This document shows positions 24,088-34,436 of a stretch of 64,000 nucleotides of DNA, in pieces (the first letter of the stretch is position 1; each line of letters starts with the position of its first letter). Made by a program: the position numbers and the translations under genes. Under the pieces are notes generated by a model. That model saw nothing but the letters and a program-made list of their open reading frames with translations, was not told the DNA's origin and searched no databases. The DNA comes from Ectobius pallidus. Lineage: Eukaryota; Arthropoda; Insecta; Blattodea; Ectobiidae. The stretch is taken from contig CAXKWD010000008.1 in the NCBI GenBank assembly GCA_964059195.1, positions 47,224,502-47,288,501 of the forward strand, written 5' to 3'.

Positions 24088-24453
24088 GGTTACATGAAAA
24101 ACAAACAAGAGATATATGAGTAAAAATAGGTAAAATCTCCCCCCACCAAAGCACAACGTGCCGAAGCAAGTCGTGAATACAGTAACATAGACACAAGCAC
24201 TCTGACTGGGCAATGGGCAAAAATATGGGAAGACAACTGCAGAAAAAAGGATATACAGGCTGTGAGAATGCTGTACGGTGCGAAGACAAGCTTGGACTTG
24301 GCTACCAGAAAGTCACTGGTCCACAACATCCAAGAATTCCATCCAAGAAGTAAGAGTAAAGTAACAGCGGGCTGCAGGGGCCGCAGGGGCCACAGAAATA
24401 TCTGGATTGCCAGATCGACCTGCTATCATTTTGTGTAGTTACAGCGGCTACCC
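24088..24453 (-). other. Gypsy-like element 5' untranslated leader
   Basis: This lies between the 5' LTR (24454) and the gag start. The expected primer-binding site next to the LTR reads GGGTAGCCGCTG on the minus strand, and I cannot match it to a tRNA end. Confidence 0.5.
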
Positions 24454-26124
24454 TGTAGTATAGCAGCTGTAGTGGCCTGTTGGCTTGTAGACATCACTGC
24501 AGAACAGCCAAAGAATTCCCCTCGGCAGCACTCAGGGTAATATATCAGCCAAGGAATATATATAGGGATAGGCCTAACTACACGTCAAATATACAAAAGG
24601 AATAGTGGAAGGGACTGGATATAAATATAAGCCCACTTAAGTAATATATTAATGAAAGAAGAAAATTCTCAACTGGTGAATTTATTACATAACTTTGATT
24701 GGGAATTTAACATCACTAATATGGCAGATTAATCTTTTCACCATCTGAGCACAATAGCATAACAAAAATATACTTTAACTTTGGTGCAAAAAGAAATATA
24801 GAATACATCGAGTACTGAAATGTTTCTCGCCAATAGAAAATTTTAAGTTCAAAAGATACATATAATTTTAAATGTACTCCACTTTAACAAGGTACAAATT
24901 AATTTAATACATTATACAACATCTTATATATTTCTTGGTTAGCTTAGTAGCATGGGGCTGTATGGATTTAAGAGCAAATCAAAAATGTCTGACGTCGAAA
25001 TGCCAACTCGGCAATATGGCGTTGGTTGCATATAGCATGAGATCTCATGAATTGATGGAATTATGACAAGAAAAGAAAAGAATTACCAAAACGGCTGCCA
25101 TAATAAATTTTGAGAAGAAAAAGAAAGAAAGAGTTTGGTTGACGAGCACCATTCACCTACATTCGTACGTAACATTCATACAGGCTGCCCACGTGGCAGA
25201 CAAAGGAATTTAGAATCATGGCCGAAATAATTAGGACGGCACGTTCAGACGAGCAGAAAACAGGTTACATATTAATAAGTTACAATACAAGAAAATAATA
25301 AAAAATAAAGTTATTACTGAAATCAAATATAGTGTAAACCAAACCAAGTATTTCTGCTCACCTGAACAATGCTGATCCACGTAGACAGACCTCAAACGTA
25401 CAACACATGCTTACAAGAAGAGCTCCGCTCGTCAACTCCACTGAGACAGGAATAGGAATGTTGCAGCCAGAGACAATAGCGCGTGGCTGCTTGCGCATGA
25501 CGTCAGCCGCCTGGCGAGAGTAGTCGCAAGAGATAACCGCGCAAGCAGAAAGAAGATAATAATGTGAGGCAGCCGAACCAACTATTACGGAAATAAACTA
25601 AACTATACCAAATAATTCAAATACATAAATGAATATGCAAAATACTCATACAAAATTTCCAATACTATAATAAGAATATGAGTAATATATATTACTTTAT
25701 ACTTCTGTGTAAGAAAAATTGTGTACTCCACTCAAATATTGGGGGTACGCCGTAGCGTAGTGGTTGAGGCGCTGCGCTACAAACCGGAAGGTCGCGGGTT
25801 CGATCCCCGATGAGGTCGTTGGAGTTTTTCAACTGGCTTAATCCTTCTGGTGGCACTATGGCCCTGGGGTCGACTCAGCCTCTAACAGAAATGAGTACCA
25901 GGAGCAATCCTGGGGGTAAAGGCGGCCAGTGCGTATGGCTGACAACCTTACCACCTTCATGTGCCGATGTCTAAAATCTGGGAGCCTCAACCTCCTGGAA
26001 CCCTCTGGGCCTCCATGGCCTGTATAGGGAATACTTTACTTTTTTTTTACTTATCACTCAAATATTCACGTGTAGTCTTGTCTGGTACTGCTCGATTTAA
26101 ATAATTTCATGTAGCGGTGCAACA
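24454..26124 (-). repeat. 5' LTR of the Gypsy-like element, carrying a SINE
   Basis: It matches the 3' LTR, with TG...CA ends, and has no RTE insertion (empty site near 24697). A 314-bp SINE inserted after 25740 is absent from the equivalent site near 17590 in the other LTR. The right end at 26124 abuts directly the end of a mariner-type element, with no duplicated target bases. Confidence 0.9.
25741..26054 (+). mobile_element. tRNA-derived SINE (family B), copy 1
   Basis: The head has an A-box-like TAGCGTAGTGGTTGAGG and B-box GGTTCGATCCC 35 bases apart. The body includes GTCGACTCAGCCTCTAACAG and ends in a T-rich run (ACTTTACTTTTTTTTTAC). The 12-bp duplication CACTCAAATATT flanks it at 25729-25740 and 26055-26066. 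The sister LTR has CACTCAAATATTCACG uninterrupted, which proves the insertion. It is about 85-90% similar by eye to copy 2 at 27039. Confidence 0.93.
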
Positions 26125-26817
26125 AAGGGTCAGTCAATAAAAAAAATCACATTCGCAAGACATACTGCATACCGGTACCGTTTTATATTTCATGCCCTTG
26201 TGTTCCGAGAAGGTGACAGCACATGTTAGCTGGAATATAGCCAATAAACAGTATTCCATAGTGAACGGTTAGTGAATATGGCTGGTGTGCTACAGGAGTG
26301 TGCCCAACTAGAAATATGCACAGTTGTGCATTTTTTTGTGGTCCAAGATTTAATGGGAATGCTTGGAACATCCACCTTACAGCCCCTACTTAGCTTCCAG
26401 TGGTTTTCATCTGTATGGGCCCTCTTAAAAATCATCTGGGCAGGCAGCACTTTGAAGACAATGATGCCGTATCCCAAGAGGTCATTTGTTGAATGCAACA
26501 GCAGATGCAATAATTTGTTGCTGCAGACTTTCAAGGCATTGTCATAACAATGGTTTAAATGTACAGGGGAGTATGATGGATGTTCCAAGCATGAAATCCT
26601 GGCCCACAGAAAATGCAAAATCACATACATTTCTAGTTGGGCACACTCTTGTAGCACACCTGCCATCTTGCTATGGTTGTAGTCAACTAATCATTCACTG
26701 TGGAATATTGTTTATTGGCTGCCAACTTGTGCTGCCACATTCTAGAAACACATGGGAATGAAGGTTAAACAGGTATGCAGTATTCTGGCATCCCAACTTA
26801 TTTATTAACTCACCCTT
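26125..26817 (+). mobile_element. Mariner-type relic with long inverted repeats
   Basis: The outer sequences are imperfect inverted repeats about 230 bp long: AGGGTCAGTCAATAAA at the left pairs with TTATTAACTCACCCT at the right, and CAATAAACAGTATTCCA and GTGTGCCCAACTAGAAAT recur in reverse at 26700-26730 and 26632-26650. The middle encodes a mariner C-terminus on the plus strand: GPLKNHLGRQHFEDNDAVS, QEVICWMQQQ and AADFQGIV. The DDD catalytic core is absent. Inverted ends this long are unusual for mariner and may reflect a fold-back derivative. Confidence 0.75.
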
Positions 26818-27026
26818 GTATCACTGATAATTATCCATCTGTCTTGACAGGTAATCTGTTTTCCGAATGTTAATTCATTTTACTTTTCAACATTCAATTT
26901 GAACAGGAAATTTTATTATTTTATTATGTTATTATTGCATAGCACTATTTTAAAATTAGCAAGCAGTGCATTACTGAATTGCATGTACATTATTGTGTTA
27001 CTCAAAGGACCCTCAGTCAAAAATAG
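26818..27026. other. Short spacer
   Basis: AT-rich; no gene or repeat recognised. Confidence 0.4.
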
Positions 27027-27038
27027 TTTTAATCCTGG

Positions 27039-27335
27039 GGTACGCCGTAGCATAGTGATTAAGATGCTGCACTACAAACCGGAAGGTTGTGGGTTCGATT
27101 CCCGATGAGGTCGTTGGAGTTTTTCAATTAGCCTAATCCTTCTGGTGACACTATGGTCCTGTGGTCGACTCAGCCTCTAACAGAAATGAGTACCAGGAGC
27201 ATTCCTGGGGGTAAAGGCGGTGGGTCCATAAGGCTGACAACCTTACCACCTTCACCTGCCGAATGTCCAAAATCTGGGAACCTCAACCTCCAGGAACCCT
27301 CTGGGCCTTCATGGACTGTATAGGGATCACTTTAC
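27039..27335 (+). mobile_element. tRNA-derived SINE (family B), copy 2
   Basis: Same family as 25741-26054: GGTACGCCGTAGC head, B-box GGTTCGATTCC, GTCGACTCAGCCTCTAACAG, and a 3' end TCACTTTAC. The 12-bp target duplication TTTTAATCCTGG is at 27027-27038 and 27336-27347. Confidence 0.93.
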
Positions 27336-27347
27336 TTTTAATCCTGG

Positions 27348-27785
27348 AACACTTATGGTAAGATGAAAGTTGTCTCCCCAATTCAGCATGTTTGTCATTT
27401 GGTGATAATGACACTAGTAATAATTGCTGTGATTAATCTGCCATCAGTAATACTTGTGCTAGCAAGATCCATGATAATGAGTAAGAAAAACTTTACTCCC
27501 GAGTAATGCTTTGGAACTTCTGCCGAGAATGGCTATGAATAAGGCTGTCTCTGATCAAGAATTACACATACCATGTACAAATCTCTGACTCTTCTTCACT
27601 CAGAATTTGGTCTTGCCTAATTACATTTTTTAATAATTAAAAATGCCTTCAATTCATGAAAATAAGATTCATATTATCATCATTAGGAACATCAATAGAC
27701 AATAACGTACTTAACTGAGTTCTTCTGCATTAATAAATAGCCCTACTCTGATACTTCCTTAGTTTTTCATTGATCTGCTTTAGAA
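27348..27785. other. Unannotated intron
   Basis: AT-rich sequence between the SINE and the CACTA-like element; nothing recognised. Confidence 0.4.
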
Positions 27786-27788
27786 TTA

Positions 27789-30113
27789 CACAGGTCTGCA
27801 AAAACAAAAAAATTTTCAGCTGCATGAGATATTTTTACTAAATTATATGTTTTAAAATGCACTGATTCCAAAAATGGCATCCATTTTCCCCTATCACGTA
27901 AGGTTTTTTTGCAAAACTAAAAGATACACAGTATTGGTAAAAAGCACTCATGTATTAAGATTAATCAAACATATTAATTTTTACAACAAATGAAATATCA
28001 TTTTGTGACATTTACTCACAATATTATGTTTATTCATCTTTTTTGTGAAACCTTTTCTTCTTCTTTTTGATGCTTCGCCGGACTCGTTTCCGATTTCCAT
28101 CTTTGGTTTCCCGCTTCAGCATTCAACAGTAGTCCGCAAGCATATTGACATCCCATCTTCCTTGGTACCGTCTCTCGATATCATGGACATCCTGGTGAAA
28201 CCGTTCACCCATTTCTTCACTGTAAGCTCCCAAGTTTTCAGGAAAATAGTCTATATGGGAGTGTAAAAAATGAACCTTTAATCTCATCTTGCATCCTTGA
28301 GCTTTGTACGCTGCCATCATACGATGCACAATGGTTTTGTAGTCAGGATCCTTAGTATTTCCCAAAAATCTTAACACTACACCCTTGAACGATTCCCAAG
28401 CTTCTTTTTCCTTTTCATTCATACTTTCCACAAAGAGGGAGTCGGATAAAAGTTTTCTTATGTCGGGACCAGTGAAAACTCCCTCTTTCAGCTTGGCTTC
28501 AGACAGCTTCGGGAATTTAGAACACAGATATCTAAAACAATTCCCATCTTTTTGCAGTGATTTTACAAACTGTTTCATAAGCCCCAATTTAATGTGAAGA
28601 GGGGGCAATAAAACCTTTTCTGGTGGAACCAGAGTCGTATTGATGACGTTTTTCTTGCCGGGTTTTAGGGTTTCTCGCAGTGACCAGTCACTTTTGGTCC
28701 AATGCTGCTCTCTGGCTCTACTATCCCACAAGCATAGAAAACATGGGTACTTTGTATAACCTGACTGCTGACCCAAAAGCATGGTTAGTAATTTGAAGTC
28801 CCCACAATCCATCCATTGATGGTCTTGATATTTGATTTTTTCTAGAATAATGGCCAAATCGTTATAGTTTTCTTCCATATGCACCGAGTGCCCCATAGGG
28901 AGGGATGCAAAAGTATTTCCATTGTGCAGCAAGACTGCTTTAAGACTAGTTTTGGACGAATCAATGAATAGGTGCCATTCAGATGAATCATATTCTACAT
29001 CAAAGCACTTCATGAGCCCTTGTACATCATTACAAAAAACTAGATATCCCTCTTTGGAGAAAAACTGAGTAAATTCTTTCTCTCGGTGCCTATACCATGA
29101 AAATGAGGTACCAGATGACAGAAGGTTTTTGTTTTTTAGTCTCGAACCTAGAAATTTGGCTGCATCTTTTGAAAGACCTAAATCTCTTACTAGGTCATTG
29201 AGCTCACTCTGAGAAAATAGTTCAGGCCCCTCGTCAACAGAAAAATCTGTTTTAGATTCGTCCTGGGGAGGTAATGTGTCTTCATCCTCTGACTCACTCA
29301 GGTATTCATCTAAACTGGAAGGTGGCTGTGGAATTGGTATTTCAGAGCTATGGGGCACTGGACGAATAGCTGAGTCAAGGTTTGGATAAGATATGTTTTT
29401 TCTATTTTTTGTATTAAATCCCTTTACATATACTGAACAGAAATAGCAATCGGTTGTATGATTTTTCTGCTCACGCCATATCATAGGAATTCCAAAACGA
29501 AATGAGTTTTTCTTACCCTTAAACCACAAACGAAGATCTTCCTCACATCTTCTACACACCTTGTGAGGGGCCCATGGTTTGTCTTGATCCCCAAGTTTTA
29601 ATTTGAAGTAAGCAAAATAAACCTTCTTCACAAAATCATTAATGTTTCTCTGTTGACATTTCACAGTGTATTCACCACAAATAAAACAAAAGCTATCAGG
29701 AGACATAACACAACCTCTTGGAGCCATGATTACGAAATAGAAACAACAACACTGTTCAGTTTGAAAGCGATGTGTCTACTGATGGCGGCTCTACTTTCAT
29801 GTGCGATACTGAACTTCTTTGACTTGTGCCGCCCCCCTCCACCACTCACCCCGAACAGTTAACATCATGTATTGTATAGTTATGCTATAATTGAATAAAT
29901 TAATGTAAAAATCAATTGTTTATGAGAATTTGTCAGATAAAATACCGGATTTTCAATAAACCATAAATTTTATGAAAAATAAATATAACCACTTCACTTA
30001 CACAAAAAATGGACGTGATAGAAGTTTTTTGGTATTTTTTTAGGTATTAGGAAGTAAAATTCTGTACGAAAATTAAGAGACATCCTATGCAGTTTTTTAG
30101 TTACAAACCTGTG
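27789..30113 (-). mobile_element. CACTA/EnSpm-like DNA transposon
   Basis: The left end CACAGGTCTGCAA and the reversed right end CACAGGTTTGTAA match at 11 of 13 positions, and both subterminal regions contain CTGCAT. The element is flanked by TTA on both sides (27786-27788 and 30114-30116). CAC-initial ends and a 3-bp duplication are the rule for the CMC (CACTA, Mirage, Chapaev) superfamily. One large minus-strand ORF fills the interior. Superfamily assignment is inferred from the ends plus the ORF motifs; the terminal match is short. Confidence 0.65.
28123..29727 (-). CDS. Putative CACTA-like DDE transposase, 534 aa with one late nonsense codon
   Basis: The intronless frame has three N-terminal CxxC pairs (C14/C17, C58/C61, C94/C97), probably zinc-binding, then an acidic linker (about 138-166). 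The C-terminal half looks like a DDE nuclease: D256 in WHLFIDSSKTSLKAVLLHNG, D310 in DCGDFKLLTMLLG followed by PCFLCLWDSR (C329/C332), and E508 in SEEMGERFHQDVHDIERRY. A CxxC just after the second acid and an E next to H are features I associate with CMC transposases. TGA at 28123 replaces the Trp expected in DYCWMLKR; the same frame continues through a lysine/arginine-rich tail to TAA at 28030. It is otherwise undamaged, so inactivation is recent or the protein tolerates the truncation. Confidence 0.7.
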   Translation of the reverse strand: MAPRGCVMSPDSFCFICGEYTVKCQQRNINDFVKKVYFAYFKLKLGDQDKPWAPHKVCRRCEEDLRLWFKGKKNSFRFGIPMIWREQKNHTTDCYFCSVYVKGFNTKNRKNISYPNLDSAIRPVPHSSEIPIPQPPSSLDEYLSESEDEDTLPPQDESKTDFSVDEGPELFSQSELNDLVRDLGLSKDAAKFLGSRLKNKNLLSSGTSFSWYRHREKEFTQFFSKEGYLVFCNDVQGLMKCFDVEYDSSEWHLFIDSSKTSLKAVLLHNGNTFASLPMGHSVHMEENYNDLAIILEKIKYQDHQWMDCGDFKLLTMLLGQQSGYTKYPCFLCLWDSRAREQHWTKSDWSLRETLKPGKKNVINTTLVPPEKVLLPPLHIKLGLMKQFVKSLQKDGNCFRYLCSKFPKLSEAKLKEGVFTGPDIRKLLSDSLFVESMNEKEKEAWESFKGVVLRFLGNTKDPDYKTIVHRMMAAYKAQGCKMRLKVHFLHSHIDYFPENLGAYSEEMGERFHQDVHDIERRYQGRWDVNMLADYC

Positions 30114-30388
30114 TTATTGATCATTAAGCTTCCTTAAATTTATTTTCAGAATTTACTATATAGTTCTCGTTAGCTTTTTTTATTTTAATCTGACATCTAC
30201 AGTGCTCAGATCTTTTGTAGATTATTATTGTACTTGATGTTATAACCCTAATTAACATTACATTTTCAAGACAAGTTGTGAACATAGATCTCAGTTTCTT
30301 GAGATTTAGAACTATGGCAACTCTGGAAAATATTATTGGAAATTTTCTTCTGGGCAGTGGCGGCTCGTAGCTAAAATTTATATTCTTT

Positions 30389-32868
30389 TTGCCTGGAAAA
30401 AGGTCCGAAGTTAGTGATTTTTTAATATGTTGTATGTGGATATTCTGTGGTGAAGAATCCAAGTATTCCAATTCGAGAACCCTGTGCAAACTTCAGGGCA
30501 GCCGAAAAACCCCGAAATTTTGGGGCTTTTTTTCGGTGTTTTCCTTATAACTCCTAAACAATGCATTTTAGCTTAAAACACTCCATTACATAAGTTAAAG
30601 AGCATAAAATTTCCTATTATTTGCATTGTTCACATGTTTTCTAAAACCAAATACGTACCGAGATATGGCGCTTTAAAGATTTTTTTAAAAATTTTCAAAA
30701 TATCGAAAAACTGCGAAAAATGGAGCATTTTCCCTAGTAACTTTCATCTATAAACATTTCTTTATGAATAACGTTCAATAACCTACACAATAGAAAACCC
30801 ATTCTTAATGAGATGTTCATTTAAGAATAAAGTACACAATTATCGATGAATAAAAATGTATTTTATAAAAATTTATACTACATATGATATGTGAATATAT
30901 TCACTAAGTAGAAAATGTGTAAATTATTACAAATTATCCATTAATATTGATTCATAAAAGCCTTGACCTCTTTGCTCTTGATGGCAAATCAGCATCATCT
31001 CTCAGTAATTCCTCCTGAACAATGATCTTATCGATGATGTCCTCCTTTGCTGCCATTTCAGCATTCACTCCTTACAGGAAGAAGATCTTGGCAGCAGACA
31101 ATCTGCAGTAATTGACTGCATAAGGTTGTATGGGTAAGACTACATCACACACGTTCTAGTCAGTGTTCAAGACCTACGTGGACTATGTGCAGAAACACTT
31201 GGGTATAATGCCATAGTAGTATTGGATGGATACCTTAGTAACGTCGCTTATCAGAACACCAAAGCAGCTGAACGATACTGCCGAGCTTTGCTTCAATAGT
31301 CCAGAAAACTTCTATTTTAGTTAACAACGGTCGTTACACTGTCAGAAGAAAAATGTCTGTCCAACGACAGTTAGTGACAACTTTATTTCAAAGCTGATGA
31401 CTGAAATGGGTAAAGCAAAGGGTATCAATGTTAAGCAGACAAGAGAAGATGCTGATGTCATTATAGTGAAAACTGCAATATCTAAGACTGCTGACTTCGA
31501 TAGTGTTACTTCCACAGGTGAAGACGTCCATCTCTTAGTATTGCTGACTGCATTAGGCTCTTAGGCTCTTCTGAGAAGAACGTTTATTTCCAAGAGATCG
31601 GGAGAGGTAATACCCCCAGTGTTTTGTCTTTGTCAGCTTTGTGCAAATATAATACTCAGGACATTCTTTTCCTTCATGCAGCAAGCAGGTGTGACAAAGC
31701 ATCAAACCCATTTGGACAAGGAAAGAAGAAAGTTTTCACTATTTATGAGAAAAACCTTTCTCTGTCTGACGTCGTTAGTGTTCTCAAAGATGATGAAGCA
31801 ACACCAACACCAAATTTCGAAAGCAGGGGCAAAGTTTCTTGTGATACTGTACAGTAGAAACATGGACACAGATACTCTGGACGATCTTTGCTACTGAATA
31901 TTTTCCAACTCCGTGGCAAATCCAAATCCAACCTTGCCAGATTTCCCCCTGCACAAGGTGCAGCCCGGTACCATTCTTTTTGTACCTATCTGCAAGTGCA
32001 GACGTGGCTTGGCTAAGGAAAGTTGCTGTCAATTTAACAAAACCGAGGGCTGATCCCCATAACAATGACCATGGAGCTGCTCATGAAAAGTTGTTGTACA
32101 TGATACAATGCAAGTGCACGACAGGGTGTAGAACCGGGGCTTGCAGCTGCAAAAAAGCAGGACTCCTGTACACAGCCATCTGCAAAAACTGTGCAGGAAA
32201 TGCTTGAGAAAATTTGCCTGAGACCAACATCAACAAGGGAGACAAGGACATTGAGTGCGACGACAAGGAGGACATCATCAATGAAATCATTGCTCAGGAG
32301 GAATTATTGAGAGATGATGCCGATTTGCCATCGGGAGCAAAGAGGTCAAAGCTTTTATGAATCAATATTAATGGATAACTTGTAATAATTTATACATTTT
32401 CTACTTAGTTAATGTATACACATATCATCAAATGTAGTATAATTTATAAAATACATTTTTATACAGTGATAATTGTGTACTTTATTCTTAAATTCTTTAT
32501 TGTTATTCATTAAGGATGGGATTTCTATTGTGTAGGTTATTGAACGTTATTCATTTTTGCAGTTTTTCGATATTTTGAAAATTTTTCAAATCTTTGAAGC
32601 ACCATATCTGGGTATATATATGGTTTTAGAAAACATGTAAGCAGTGTAAATAATTGAAAATTTTATGCTCTTTAACTTTAGTAGTAGGCTGAAACGTGTT
32701 GTTTAGGAGTTATAAGGAAAGCACTGAAAAAGCCCCAAAATTTCGGGGTTTTTCGACTGCCCTGAAGTTTGCACAAGGTTCTCGAATTGGAAACTTGGAT
32801 TCTACACCACAAAATACCCACATATAACATATTAAAAAATTATTAACTTCGGACCTTTTCCCAGGCAA
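30389..32868. mobile_element. Long-inverted-repeat element carrying a PIN-like nuclease pseudogene
   Basis: The arms at about 30389-31047 and 32264-32868 are reverse complements with modest divergence, about 600-660 bp each, starting TTGCCTGG on the outside. Both arms share GGTCCGAAGTTA, AATCCAAGT and AACCCCGAAATTTTGGGG-like phrases. The inner part of each arm includes the same last codons of the enclosed gene (EEL LRDDADLPS), so the left arm is a reversed copy of the gene's 3' end and flank. No clear target duplication is seen. It does not match a superfamily I can name. Confidence 0.7.
31100..32359 (+). pseudogene. PIN-like nuclease with C-terminal cysteine-rich domain (decayed)
   Basis: Plus-strand fragments in order: NAIVVLDGYLSNVAYQNTKA near 31210, TREDADVIIVKTAI near 31441, GEDVHLLVLLTAL near 31520, SALCKYNTQDILFLHAASRC near 31635, and a C-terminal CKCTTGCRTGACSCKKAG near 32111 followed by a CxxC. 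DGY, a central D and the D/H-LLVLL block match the spaced acids of PIN/FEN-like nucleases. The VLDGY...DAD...LLVLL...LFLHA order, ending in a Cys-rich tail, is a family I recall as uncharacterised in several invertebrate genomes. Many stops and at least two frameshifts make it non-functional. The product may be the element's own enzyme or a captured gene. Confidence 0.6.
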
Positions 32869-33459
32869 CCCCAATTTTCAGTGCCTGGTGACTGGACTAA
32901 TACAGGGAGGCCATTTTATGCGGAAACTTTTTAACAGCGTTGCCCCTGCCCACACTTTCCCCGCTGTTGTGCTTGCACTGGCGGGGACCGTGTTCCGTTA
33001 CTACCAGCAAGTCAATAACTCAACCAATTTATTATCAATATAGGCCTACATGTAGAGGCTTTTTACTCACAATTTATTTGAGATACTGTTGAAAATGACC
33101 CCTGTCAGCAGTAAGACATGCCTCACATCGTTTAAACAAATTATTTGCCACTTTCTGTAATTCCGCTTCAGTAATATACTGCAATGCACGTGTTATTTTG
33201 GCCTTAAAGGAAAAGTAAACTAAAAATTCAGTATCATTTTCTTCATACAGATTGAAAGAAAATGTTTTTAAGAAATGATATCCACTGTTAGAAATGTTTT
33301 ACACCTTCACATTTAATCACTAAACGAATATGTTTATTGTAACGCGGTGGGCGCGTGACATCACGCTTGACGAGTGCTTGACTCAGTCTCGCCCGGTGAA
33401 AGATAGTTCACAGCATTCTGCCTACTGTTACAGATTTTTAGTGAGTATCTGTTCAAACA

Positions 33460-34017
33460 ATGGTTTATTGTTGTGTTGTGGGGTGTACATACTCATCGTC
33501 GAAGAGTGATAACACATTTAAAATATCTTTCCATCAATTTCCCAACAGAGATAAATCACCCGAACGTTATAAGCAATGGCTGATAAAAATAAAAAGAGAA
33601 AAATTTGTTCCTAGTAAATACAGTACGGTTTGTTCACAACATTTTGAAGAAAATGATACCGAGCTTTCGGTACAGTTACGAAAACAGTTAACTGGAGAAA
33701 CCCCGCAATCTGTTTAAAAAAGAAGTGCTGTGCCATCACTTCTTTTGCGTGGGAAATCTGAAACACCGCCAATGAAAAAAAGAAAATCGTCTTACTTGAG
33801 GAAGAAGGAAATGAGAGAGTTGTTGCAAGATTCGAACAGTAATCCATCAGTATCCGGGAATGAACAAATCAGGAATGTGGAATCTAGTATTTATGAAGAA
33901 AATTCAGTTTCTAACAGTGTAGGCATTCAGTGTGAACTAGGAAATAAAACTTATGTCAATGTTTGCACAGATTCATTAAATGTTTCTTCTAGAAATTGTG
34001 ATTTAGATAGCTCTTAG
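33460..34017 (+). pseudogene. THAP zinc-finger protein, one in-frame stop
   Basis: The frame begins MVYCCVVGCTYSSSK and carries the THAP pattern: C4/C5 and C9, Trp40 in KQWLIKIKRE, FVPSKYSTVCSQHF (C and H ligands near residues 57 and 60). THAP domains are DNA-binding modules shared by cellular factors and by P and Kolobok transposases. A TAA at 33715-33717, after GETPQSV, interrupts the frame, which then stays open as a basic, Ser-rich tail to 34017. It meets a convergent minus-strand frame a few bases later. Confidence 0.8.
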
Positions 34018-34021
34018 CATT

Positions 34022-34436
34022 TCAGACATTTCTACTACCACAAAAGATGATTCTGAATCTGAAAGTGACTCTGTTCGTATCTTGAAAAATATTTTGTTTT
34101 TGAACTGTATTAGCTCTAGGTATTAACTGATAACGACTGGCAACTAGTGTATCTTTATTTATAATAATGCTATCGAAAGAGGCATGTTGTGTTATACAGT
34201 CTACAACCCCCTTCTGTTCACAAATTACTTCACAGTCCCGACAACACACACTCTCGTGGCCCGTTCTCATATGTATACACATATACACATTTACACCATT
34301 CCGTATTTTCTTTTCTTCCTTGCAATTCTTTCAATAATTCCTTGTCATTTTCTTTTCGTGTGATATTAATTTGTGAATACCGAGATTTGTCCATATAAGG
34401 TAACATTGCAGACATCTCTATCAACAACAAACACAA
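34022..34436 (-). pseudogene. Cysteine-rich domain resembling the P2X7 receptor tail
   Basis: Minus strand: a Met-started frame at 34436 gives RKENTEWCKC, and after a one-step frame change near 34280 continues as ESVCCRDCEVICEQKGVVDC, then CITQHASFDSIIINKDTLVA. WCxC, then E..CC.(D/E)C, then C(I/V)T.H..F is the order in the cytoplasmic ballast domain of P2X7, a Cys-rich module that also occurs in uncharacterised invertebrate proteins. No membrane segments are present. The gene converges on the THAP gene inside the same transposon. The assignment is from memory of the motif order. Confidence 0.5.

Noticed and set aside
25750..25825. A functional tRNA gene
   Set aside because: It is the head of a SINE with a repeated body at 27039 and flanking target duplications.
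26226..26666. 146-codon minus-strand frame
   Set aside because: Arises from the inverted arms of a mariner relic; the plus-strand reading matches mariner, this one does not.
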